Source: Gnetum montanum (lineage: Eukaryota; Streptophyta; Gnetopsida; Gnetales; Gnetaceae). From it: a stretch of 42,963 bases of DNA. The DNA is taken from NCBI GenBank assembly GCA_015680685.1, contig MNCI01008319.1, positions 45,367 through 88,329 on the forward strand. Direction: 5' to 3'. This document shows, piece by piece, positions 8,335 through 17,602 of the stretch; within the stretch, counting starts at the first letter, position 1; every line of letters starts with the position of its first letter. Made by a program: the position numbers and the translations under genes. A model generated the notes under the pieces. That model did no database searches, had not been told where the DNA came from, and worked only from the letters and a program-made list of their open reading frames with translations.

Positions 8335-10574
8335 ATGTCTTCTTCTTCGCATAAGAGCACTTCATTGCCTAGGACTAACACAAGAGACAGTCGGCAGCAT
8401 ACTACACATAACCAAGATCCTCCAGTTCCTCAACAATTTTGTGTGGTATATCTTCATCACAATGAGTATGTACCTGATTTCACCTTTATTCTTTACCAAG
8501 ATGAACAACTGCATTGGAGGGACTTGGAGGGTAACATAGTGTTGCCTCCAGACTGATCAATCCCCAACATGCTCCTTCGTGCTCTCACATGAATAGACAT
8601 GCCACTTTTATATGTAGAATACGTTGCATGTGATCATAAAACAAGGGACTATCATCCCACAGAAGCGCAACATTAAAGGAACTTGCGACAGGAGAGATAC
8701 CATACATCCTTGAAGGGTAAATGGTCCCATAACGCTCAGCACATCTTGAGTGAAATTGAGGGTGGTGAACCTGCTTCAATAGGTTCTCCATGAAATGATG
8801 TTCCCCCTCCTAATGATGGTTAGGAGGCGGTGTATTAGAACCTCCACTCCACTATTCACAACCCTGGTTCTGATACCCATGAACACGAAGTGTTCAATGA
8901 GGGAACACAAAAACACGATAAGGATGGATGTTTTGATCGTGATCACAATCAGGGCCAAGACCACTGAAGAGAAGATAGAAAACATCGTCATGCAATGGTT
9001 CTCCTTCTTCTTCACCTTCATCATCACCTTCACCCTCTCCTTTAGTGTTTGGATGTAATCATAAGGAACCTAATCTTGAGGATAAAGGAAAACAGAGTGA
9101 AAAACATCGATGAGACAATCGAGAATAAGGACGAGGACCCTCTAAGAAATCAAGGCATAGAAGAAGGGAGAGTAGGGAACCGTGTAGACACCATAGATGC
9201 TATGAATGAGATGATCACGAAGAACCCCTACTGACAACTAGAAGCATGCTAGATATAATGGAGGCCGTAAGAGTTCCAAAAAGGCACCAAAAGGATAGTA
9301 AGATCAAGAGGTTAGACATGAACAACATCCCATGATTTGAAATAAGATACAACGCTGATCCTTAAGATTATTTACAAGCATTCAATGATGCATGTGCCTT
9401 GCAGAACATAGAGAATGAATGGAAAAAATTGAAGTTGTTCCCAAGGACACTTGTGAAAGAAGCTGAAAGCTGGTACTGGTCCTTAGAACCAGAATCCATC
9501 TGGAGGTGGAGTACAATGTTAGAACTATTCAATGATAAGTACCAAACATACTCCCAAGTTTCAATGATAACGGAGTTCGTAAGAGTTCCAACAAGGCACC
9601 AAAAGGATAGTAGGATTAAGAGGTTAGACATGAACAACATCCCATGATTTGAAAGGGGATACAACATTGATCCTCAAGATCATTTACAAGCATTTCACGA
9701 TGCATGTGCCTTGCAAAACATAGAGAACGAATGGCAAAAACTGAAGTTGTTCCCAAGGACACTAGTGAAAGAAGTTAAAAGCTGGTACTGGTCCTTAGAA
9801 CCAGAATCCATTTGGAGGTGGAGTACAATGTTAGAATTGTTCAATGATAAGTACAAAATGTACTCCTGAGTGTCTAGCCTACAAAAGCAAATCCAAGGAT
9901 GGAAGCAAGGAAATCATGCATCCTTGGATGCTGCCATGGGCCGCTATTATGCACTGTTACATCATTGCCCTAGCCATGGTTATTCATAGCAGGATCAACT
10001 ACGCCATCTAGTGGATGGACTTAGGCATGAAACAAGAAGAACCCTTGGGATGTATGCCCAAGGAAGATTATCATAGCTTAGGTCTCATCAAATTCATAGA
10101 TTGCTAGAGCAGGTAGCCAAGGAAGAAGGTGAGCTATGAAAGAGAGAATGTACGAAAGAATACAATCGAGATCCTTCCCTTTGAAAAAGGGGAGTGAGAT
10201 TTTGTGAGGAGGAGGAAGAGTCACCACTCGAAGAGATGGTGAATAGGAAAAATTTTCTATTGCAAAGGTTAACAACAGAATTATCGGCAAAGGTAGACTA
10301 GATGTGGGACTCCCTGGATAGTAGGTTTGAAACTATTCTCAAAATTGTAGAGGAGTCTAGGGAGCGAGGTAGTAACCATGGAAAAAATAAAAAGAGAGAT
10401 GCGAATAATGCACATAACAAGGGTAAGGGAAAAATGGCCATCACAGAAGAGGTTGTGGATTCAGACATGGACAATGATGGTGGATGCGAGATATGCCAAT
10501 ATGACCATCCTAAGGGATGTTTCCCAGTTATCTCACATCTACAAGAATCTGGGGTGTATGCACTCAACCCATGA
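8335..10574 (+). pseudogene. gag: gag of E2, decayed
   Basis: Gag forms the virus-like particle. The likely start is ATGTCTTCTTCTTCG, 125 nt after the PBS. An N-terminal piece (8335-8556) is followed by a scrambled stretch. A retrotransposon-gag core (PF03732-like) then lies in one frame from about 9399 to 10574, with motifs KLKLFPRTLVKEAESWYWSL, SIWRWSTMLELFNDKY and, at 9990-10080, QLRHLVDGLRHETRRTLGMY. A cysteine motif CEICQYDHPKGC (near 10486-10521) resembles the gag zinc knuckle with altered spacing. Several stops (near 9646, 9869 and 9988) interrupt the frame. Part of the core is duplicated in tandem. Confidence 0.75.
9267..9890 (+). repeat. 312-bp in-frame tandem duplication in E2 gag
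   Basis: 9267-9578 repeats at 9579-9890 with a constant offset of 312 bp (104 codons), seen both at the GTAAGAGTTCCAA start and at CCTTAGAACC (9481 and 9793). The copies differ at a modest number of sites. Because 312 is a multiple of three, the downstream frame is kept. The duplicated part covers the FPRTL...WYWSL gag core. Confidence 0.85.
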
Positions 10575-10576
10575 CT

Positions 10577-11975
10577 TAACAAACGGCAAGCACCCCAATG
10601 GTTACCTTATCCCCAAGGTAACCCAAGGCAGTTCCACCAATCTTCAACATATTACCCAAGTGGAACTCCACCACAACCTGTTGAGCAACATTAACAGTGG
10701 CAATACCCACAGTCATGGGGGATGCCACCACCAAGGCAATAATACCCCTACCGGAAACCAGACCCATATGGCTGCAGCATCCAATCTCTCCATGTGGCTT
10801 TGTTGATCACATTACACCATAACATCACTACCAAGCTCATGAGTATTAGAGAAATCCTTCTCCTAGGGGAGATAACCCACAAACATACCTTCCTTTGAAT
10901 CCATCTGCAACTCTCACAGCAATGGCTCCATTACCACCCTCTCTAGCAATGCAAGGGGAACTCTCTACTCAACCACAGCAATGTAATGCCATGAGGAATG
11001 TAAATCTTCAACCCATTGCTAGTTCTAAAAACTGTATGAAGAGAAGACTTTTGTTCAGAACCAATAGTCCAACCAAGCCCTCACAACGACAAGCAGTTGA
11101 ACCTTTGAATGCCTCCCCATCAAATAAGGCTTCAGAGCTCCCTTCAAACCAAACACTAAGCTCAATGCATACAGTTATGTTAACACATGTAGTTACTAAC
11201 TGGATTAAGGTTGGCCACCTTCCCAGGAAATTCTCTAATCTTGGAAGCCCTCTAATCTATCTCCAAATTATTGGGAATGAGCCATGTAAAGCTCTTCTGG
11301 AGTCAGGTTCCGAAGTCAACTTAATATCACAAGAGATGTACAAAGCCTAGAACCTGTCTCCATTAAGGAAGAGCAATATTCTCCTAAAGCTAGCTGCCCA
11401 GTCCGTCACTATTCCCTTGGGACTGGTGGAGGACATCGTTACCACTATGTGTGTGGGTGGTCATACCCAGCTGATTTCCTAGTGATACAAGTGAACAATG
11501 GTAAAGGGGACTTCCCAATAATAATGGGGAGGGCATGGCTAAGTACTATAGATGCACACCTAGGAATCCGTAATCTTTCCCTGGAAATATCTAAAAAGAA
11601 AACTTTTGGAAAGATCAAGAAGAAGAAGGTTCCATGCATCACATACAGTGATACAAGGTGTGATTGTGTGAAGAAATCATGGGTGGTGTAAAGTTCAGCA
11701 TTGCCTGCATGCAACCAGTGTGCACAAGACATTAATAGAAAAAAGTGCATGTATGTAGTAGCCACATAACAAGAAGACACCAAGTGGCTGATAGCTGATC
11801 AAGATAGCAACTCACTAACGTGCATGGAATTAACTGAGGGAATAACTTGTGCCTACATCGAAAGCATAGATGCACTACAACAAGTTCGTCACCAACTTCC
11901 AAATCTTAACCTGGAAAACATCAACTAGGGGAAGTTGGAAATTCCTAAAAAAGTCAGACAAGAGCCTTAATAAGA
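10577..11975 (+). pseudogene. E2 gag tail and aspartic protease, decayed
   Basis: A Pro/Gln-rich gag tail (10577-10760, GNPRQFHQSSTYYPSGTPPQ) leads to a retropepsin-like protease. The protease active-site loop reads ALLESGSEVNLIS (about 11288-11328), so the catalytic Asp of the usual D-S/T-G is Glu here. A frameshift in the GT-rich run near 11450 separates it from the second half, WSYPADFLVIQVNNGKGDFP followed by IIMGRAWLSTIDAHLGI (11455-11570), the flap and helix region of gypsy proteases. The trace continues through CAYIESIDALQQVRHQL to about 11970, matching E3 at 40530-40630. It stops where pol is missing. Confidence 0.7.
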
Positions 11976-12105
11976 GATTGTTAGTCAATGTGCAATAGAC
12001 CAAACCTTTCCATGAATTTAGAATGGTCAGTGCACATAATACCTCTGAGAAGGGATGACCCTACTCACTATTTTAAATCTCCCCCTTCCAACTTAGTCAT
12101 GGGGG
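11976..12105 (+). other. pol deletion junction in E2
   Basis: Left of here E2 matches E3 protease and linker. From about 11980 (TAGTCAATGTGCAATAGACC...) it matches E3 sequence downstream of integrase (minus strand, 38190 down to 38040), including GTCAGTGCA and CCTTCCAACTT. About 2.3 kb of E3 pol has no counterpart. The breakpoint is therefore near 11975; I see no scar such as a short repeat. Confidence 0.6.
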
Positions 12106-13200
12106 AGATGGCCACTTCTGCTAACCAATTGAGGCCCTCAGTTATTTTTTTAAGTTTTTGTTTTACACATTTTTTTTATAAATTTCTTTAACTTTTCTTG
12201 TTTCTATTTTGCAACATCGTTATACTTTTTCACTTCTTTGTGTGATTGTTTATTTTGCTTGTTTTTATTTTTGTTTGTTTTGTTAGATTCGTCACCTAAT
12301 AAGTGCTCCTGATAGTGGTATGAACTGTATTCTATTAATTGCTAATGTTTGGTTTTTACCTTTGAGTTAACATGTTGATACTAAGGTATGGCTCTTTTGA
12401 TATAACAAGCAATGATTTCACGTCATCCATGCATTCATGAATTTCTATGGTCTCTCTTAGCTTGGAATTGTACAGTCCCTTTCTTAATAATAAAACTATT
12501 AACGAATTGGTGATTGGGCATTTCTCAAACTAAGGAAGGACTCAAGGATTGAAAAGGATGTGACTTCAAGGGGATTTGATGCATTTGTGCTGACCATTCT
12601 CTTGGGTGCTTGGATGTTTTCTTCTTGATTTTTCCTTACCATTCTAGCATTGCTCCATTATCGGGAAGCTGAGCTAATAAAAATAAGTCTTTGCATGGTG
12701 TGGTTCTTACATAATAATAATAAAAAAAAATAGTGAGAATTCAAAGCACATCCCTTACACAAAATAATCATATAGGCTACAAGCATTGGTTATGAAACTA
12801 AACAAACATGTTTGCTCTAACTAAGGCCCTTTCTCACTTCCTACTTGTCCCTTTCTTGTTCCCTTGGAATCATGGTGACTCTTTGGTAGAAGCATTCTTG
12901 TTACTTCAAGTGGATAGATTGGCCAAGTGTATTAATGCGAAGTCACTGGATGTGGATTGTTTGATGCTGGATTTGGAATGAGATCTACTTAGTCACATTA
13001 ACCATAAATACACAAGGGACTATACAACACCTTGTTCTTGGGACTCCATTCCATTCTCTTCTTCCCATCATTCTTTCTCTATTCTCCACCTCATTGCCGG
13101 TTGTATCAATAGTATATATTTTTGTTGATACATTTTTTTGCTCTTTGGTGAATTCTTGGGGTTAAGTCTTTAACTCTTGCTCCCACATAACATTTCTAGA

Positions 13201-13270
13201 GCCTACGGACTCTTTAAATGTGGGTTTGTCAGGGCATAAAAGGCATGAGCCTGCTTTGGGGAGGACCCAC
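13201..13270 (+). other. Conserved non-coding block (E2 copy)
   Basis: GCCTACGGACTCTTTAAATG...GGGGAGGACCCA matches 1018-1086 (E1) and 36789-36857 (E3, minus). AGGCATGAGCCT inside it can form a short hairpin. No reading frame is conserved. Confidence 0.6.
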
Positions 13271-13619
13271 TAGCATTCCTATCTAGTGCATCAGTTAACT
13301 TCTTTTCCTTAGATATTTCTACAATCAACAATTTTTTTGTTCATTTCCACCTCTGACATCCATTTTATCAGCCTTGCCGTTGTTTATTTTTCTCCATCTT
13401 TCTTATTCCTTATCGTTTTCCATTCTATTGCTATCGGAGGATTGCTCTTAGTCATGGGGGCTCTAGTCCAATTTTTTCAAATTTTCCCAACCCCTACACC
13501 TTAGGTAGTCTCCAGTGTTATATCTCTAGAATCTGTATCGGCCATATCACAACTTAGCCAATGGACCTTACACCAAAGCAAGGTATCAACTATATTGTAA
13601 TTTACTTATCCTTGCTCAT

Positions 13620-13642
13620 ATGTGAATTTTTTGTGTGTGCAG
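13620..13642 (+). promoter_or_regulatory. Splice-acceptor-like site before the E2 extra ORF
   Basis: A T/G-rich run, TTTTTTGTGTGTGCAG, ends at 13642, directly followed by ATGGCA. It matches in position the acceptor-like sites of E1 (1967-1968) and E3 (minus, 35948-35949). Confidence 0.5.
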
Positions 13643-13990
13643 ATGGCAATCATATAAAAATGGATTGGATCTGGAGGAAACACTCAAGATGGACTGGTGC
13701 TAGAAGAGTTGTGCAAGAAACAAGATTGATGGCATGATTATGGATGAACAACAAAAAGCACAATCTTGGCATCGGTAGCAACATGTCTTCTCCTTTTCTC
13801 TCTCTCTCTCTTCTCTCTCAGCTGCCAAATAAGGCTGGATGTCAAAGGTATATAGTGTTCACTCTTGTGTTATGAACACTAATGTTTCCATGTATTGTAA
13901 TGTTGATTTGTTCACATGTTACCCCATTCACCACTACTATCATTCAAGTCAATAATCCCATACCTTCCCAATATTTTGTAAGGAACTTGA
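13643..13990 (+). pseudogene. Vestigial extra ORF of E2
   Basis: After ATGGCA only about 350 bp remain before the polypurine tract, against about 2.5-3 kb in E1 and E3. Stops are frequent and neither the VYFKI block nor the coiled coil is found. A CT microsatellite lies at about 13797-13820. The extra ORF has therefore been almost wholly deleted. Confidence 0.45.
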
Positions 13991-14006
13991 GGATGAGTTT
14001 TCATTC

Positions 14007-14019
14007 AGTCATGGGGGCA
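14007..14019 (+). other. Polypurine tract of E2
   Basis: AGTCATGGGGGCA directly precedes the 3' LTR start TGATGAAC, in the same context (GATGAGTTTTCATTC) as in E1 and E3. Confidence 0.75.
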
Positions 14020-14787
14020 TGATGAACTGAGATATCGCATACGTGATATCGTGTCCTATCTCATCTTCTATAAATAAGAGGTGACACCCTTTGTTCCCGA
14101 TAGTTAGACTTAAACCCTTAGCCAAATTCTTGTAGTTTAGTCATTCCAGAGTTAGAATAATTTTTGTGTGCCCACAGTAGGAGTCATAGAGTGAACAGAT
14201 CTTTATTTGAGCAATTTGTTCCTAAGCACACATTTGTGTATGGCAATAAAGATGAACTTTATGATAAACCTTGCAACATACAGATTAAGCTAATTAGTAA
14301 TTAATTATTATTGAATGTTTAATGCTTTCCTAGTTAACTAATTTCTCTCTCAACCCTTGACCCTATTAGTTAAGTACACTCAGTACGACCGCTTCGAGCA
14401 TGCGTGTAGTGCTTGGTAACCCAGTAACGATTAGTGTTTGGTAATCCTAGTAGTGTTGCACTGGTTCAAGATGTGTATGGCAAGTGGGAACGGATACTAG
14501 TGTTAGGAAAAATTAGAAACTAGTTAATGTAAGTTAGTTACTTAGTTTTCTCTTCCTCTCCTTGTTAGCAGAAGACATAAAAAGGAAAAATCTATAAAAA
14601 TCACATACCTCAAGCTTACTTAACCATACAACTATGACAATACAAGTAAGTTTGGGAAGAAAACAATTGATTAACCTTGAGTGTTCCATTAAGGTGCGTA
14701 AGCACTTAGTCCATGGAGTTCAATCAGATCATGCGTGAAATGCTCATATTCATATGGTTGAGTGTAGGGGTACCTCGCCACTCATCA
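14020..14787 (+). repeat. E2 3' LTR
   Basis: 768 bp by count, TGATGAACTG...CCACTCATCA, with TATAAATA at 14069-14076. It pairs with 7391-8190. The length difference of 32 bp lies in the palindromic stretch before the TATA box. Confidence 0.9.
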
Positions 14788-14792
14788 GTTAA
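14788..14792. repeat. Target-site duplication GTTAA, right copy (E2)
   Basis: Exact repeat of 7386-7390, directly after the 3' LTR end CATCA. Confidence 0.85.
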
Positions 14793-16261
14793 TCAAGTAG
14801 GCCACTTAACAAATTATAACATATGAATATGTTAGTTTGATAATCAAATGCATGTTGACACACATACATATCTTCTTGATGATTGTATGTTAACTATCAA
14901 TGCCAAGGCTATGTGACTTCTTTGGAATCTTGATCATTCTTTCTTTCACATGACTTGAAGTTCCAAAATTTCAAAAATCATGTTGTATAAGCTCCATTCA
15001 AATCTTTGTATCAACTTGAACTTGGATTATTTATAAAAGATCCCACAACCATCCATATTGTGGTTTTTATAATAGGCTAATTAATATGGATCAAAGAAAG
15101 AACCATCACATGAATACTTTTTCTTGTAAACTCCTTCATATCTCAACTTTCTTAATTTCAATTGAAATTGATATAGAAATTCCCATGGCAGAACTTCTTG
15201 TAGTCATAGAACATCAACATGCAAATCTTGTAATTTTATAAGAATGTGTGAATATCAATACTCATGCTAGCCCAAGGCCTGAGGTGGACACCATTGACTA
15301 GGTACCTTGCAAGCACATTGTATATTGCAACCTTCATTCTTGTTCTTGGATTCTCTCCTAGGTCATTTCTCCTTATGGTTATCATACATCTTGTTGAAAC
15401 AAGATTATGATTCTTCATGATGGTTGATGTTTGCTATTAAATCTAGGTTCTAGTTGAATTGGTATACATCTTTGTTGCTAGTTTTATACACTAACTAATT
15501 CTCTCAACTGCTCAATTCATTGGGTCTATACTAATATGGCTATGCATCCTAGACTCCTAATGATCTTTCTACAACACCCNAAACACTAAGGGTTGATGAC
15601 TTAGGTTTATCTATTTGCATATTCTAACCCCCTAAAATTAAGACTAAAAATGGCCCTAATGGATTAAATTTGGTAGTCGTTGTTAGAAACTGCCTAGGAT
15701 GCTTATGTGTTTCATGTTTTATATAGCATCAAGAGATTGTGATTAATGAAGATGTAAGTAAAAAAAAAATGAAGATCATGAATTGAATGGCAATGAAAAA
15801 GAACTTTTGAAGTGGACCTCTTCTTGTTTTATGTTGAAGTTCATAAGTCATGTATCTTATATACACATATAAGTCTATATGGTTAGGAATTATATTTTCC
15901 AAAATTATGTTGTAAATTATGTACACATCCATGTGTTTAAATTGGTAGTCAATCTTACATACCCTATGTATAAGGTAGTGGGTTGGTGTGCTCATATGGG
16001 TTACCTACCCTCATCTAATCCTAACCCAACCTTGGCCTAACCTAGATTGCATACCCTAACCAAGGTTAATTTAATCACCCTCTAATAAAAAGGTTTATGG
16101 ATATGTATTTAATGAAGAGTGAAGGAAAAGAGATAATCAAGTGGACATCTTTAGTTGAGAAAGAGGTGGGAACTCCCTAACATATGGAGTGTGCTCTTAA
16201 ACACATCCACGTCTAAACTTCTACATTATTCCAATCTTGATATTAAATGAGAGAATGTGAG
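14793..16261. other. AT-rich intergenic stretch
   Basis: No gene is recognised. A minus-strand frame at 15236-15418 reads for 60 codons but has no recognisable motif and may be chance or old decay. A single N lies at 15580. Confidence 0.5.
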
Positions 16262-16430
16262 AAACTCCTCCACTTAGAGTAAAGTGAAGAGTACTCTGTG
16301 AGCATCTCTTAGGAACTTCTCCAACATTGGAAGTAGAGTTAAGAGTGCTCTTTAAGCACCTCCTATAAACTCCTCCATCATGTGGAGTAAAGTAAAGAGT
16401 ACTCCTTTAGCACCTTCTCATGAGGAAATT
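16262..16430. repeat. Degenerate minisatellite, period about 51-54 bp
   Basis: Three units start at ACTCCTCCACT (16264), ACTTCTCCAAC (16315) and ACTCCTCCATC (16369). Each continues with a GGAGTAAAGT-like stretch and AAGAGTACTC or AAGAGTGCTC. A weaker fourth unit may precede at about 16170-16210. Confidence 0.6.
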
Positions 16431-17535
16431 TGTTTAATTTACCTCCTTGTTTATTTTATCTCTTAAGCTTTTCTTTGAGGCCCTTATTATATTTGGATAT
16501 TGAATGAAGATTCATGTATAGTAGCATATCATGTATTTCATCCATTTTAATTGATCTTAATATTTCTAGCCTATTAGTATCTCAACCTTTTATCATTGTA
16601 TTAAGAAAATAGGTATATATCATCTATTTCAACCCATTTCATCTAGTTTTAGTGCTCAATATATCAAATATATCATTTCATACCAATTCAAGATGATTTC
16701 TCAAGTGTTTGTTGAAATGCCTTCAAGGTTTGTTTCAAACACCTAAATTGATTGAATTATTTCTCTCAAAATATGATGATTCAAAGCATGTGCTACATAG
16801 TCTTGTAAAGCTAATTAAACTCTATATAGGTTAGAATTAAGAAACCTAAAGATAGTGTTTAGAAAAATCGAGTTATTGTAGGTTTGGTTGTACCTATTAG
16901 AAATAAGAAAAATTTGGACAACATAGAATGATTAGCCTATGATGAAAAATTTTTAGAAAGATTTTACTATCTTTTTTTGTTTTATATTATCACATTTTTC
17001 ATAAGTGTTTCAATGGTGGATCATATGAAGTCTAATTCATTACCATATGAGAGATATGAATTTTTCTTATTAGTGTCTAGAAACAAAAATTTAAAGGTTG
17101 CATTCACTCCAAGCCTTCCATTGCACCAACTCTAATAGTCCTAATAATTAAATTATTAGGCATGATTAGTCGATCTAAGGTATGACCTTTTAAGATACAT
17201 TTTAAGATACTACCTAATTATTTTCTATATAAATGATTAATATGACCTCACCATTTGATTTAGAAGTTTGAAAAATATTAGAAACAACTATTCATATGTT
17301 AGAAACAAACATCATATGCTTGAGTTATGCTAAATTGAACTTCCAAGGATCTTGAGGTGCAAATTTGGGACAAGGATTTAAAACTATTTTTTGGAGCTCT
17401 GTAGGTAAAATATAATTATGCTATTGTATGCAATACATCAAAATATACTGGAAACAACTCTTCGTTTACTAAAAAAGGATTTTGGTGTTAAAAGTTATGG
17501 CTTCCAAAGTTCAAAAATTTTGGCACAAATTTCAA

Positions 17536-17602
17536 GACTACATGAGAACTTCTAAAGAGGTCACCCATCCTAGTACTACTCTAGGTTGAACATGCTTAAT
17601 TA
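17536..17602 (-). repeat. 5S rRNA-derived segment (Cassandra-like fragment)
   Basis: On the minus strand this stretch matches the second half of plant 5S rRNA, including an exact run containing AGAGTAGTACTAGGATGGGT and TGACCTC, with flanking TTAAGC and GAAGT...CTC also in place. That covers the internal Pol III promoter (box C). The first half of the 5S gene is not preserved, so it is not a functional 5S gene. Cassandra TRIM retrotransposons carry 5S sequence in their LTRs, and the neighbouring minus-strand text AAGCCATAACTTTTAACACC recalls such LTRs. LTR boundaries were not found. Confidence 0.65.

Larger units (their letters stand above)
12106..13642 (+). other. E2 non-coding spacer
   Basis: No coding frame is seen. 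The spacer matches that of E3 (minus, about 36000-38100) and E1 (1-1968) in blocks. It holds PPT-like sequences at 12095-12105 and 13450-13460, the conserved block at 13201-13270, and an acceptor-like end at 13641-13642. The internal palindromic promoter module of E1 is not present. Confidence 0.6.
7391..14787 (+). mobile_element. E2: complete Athila-like Ty3/gypsy element lacking RT-RNase H-integrase
   Basis: The element is bounded by LTRs at 7391-8190 and 14020-14787 and flanked by the direct repeat GTTAA. After a tRNA-Asp-like primer-binding site come decayed gag, protease, then directly the spacer that in E3 lies downstream of integrase, a vestigial extra ORF and the polypurine tract. RT, RNase H and integrase, which in E3 occupy about 38200-40450, are absent. 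Both LTRs and the target duplication are in place, so it either transposed as a non-autonomous copy or lost pol after insertion. The two LTRs differ at several percent of sites, so the insertion is not recent. Confidence 0.85.

Noticed and set aside
17536-17602. Functional 5S rRNA gene
   Set aside because: Only the second half matches and several positions differ; the start of the gene is absent.
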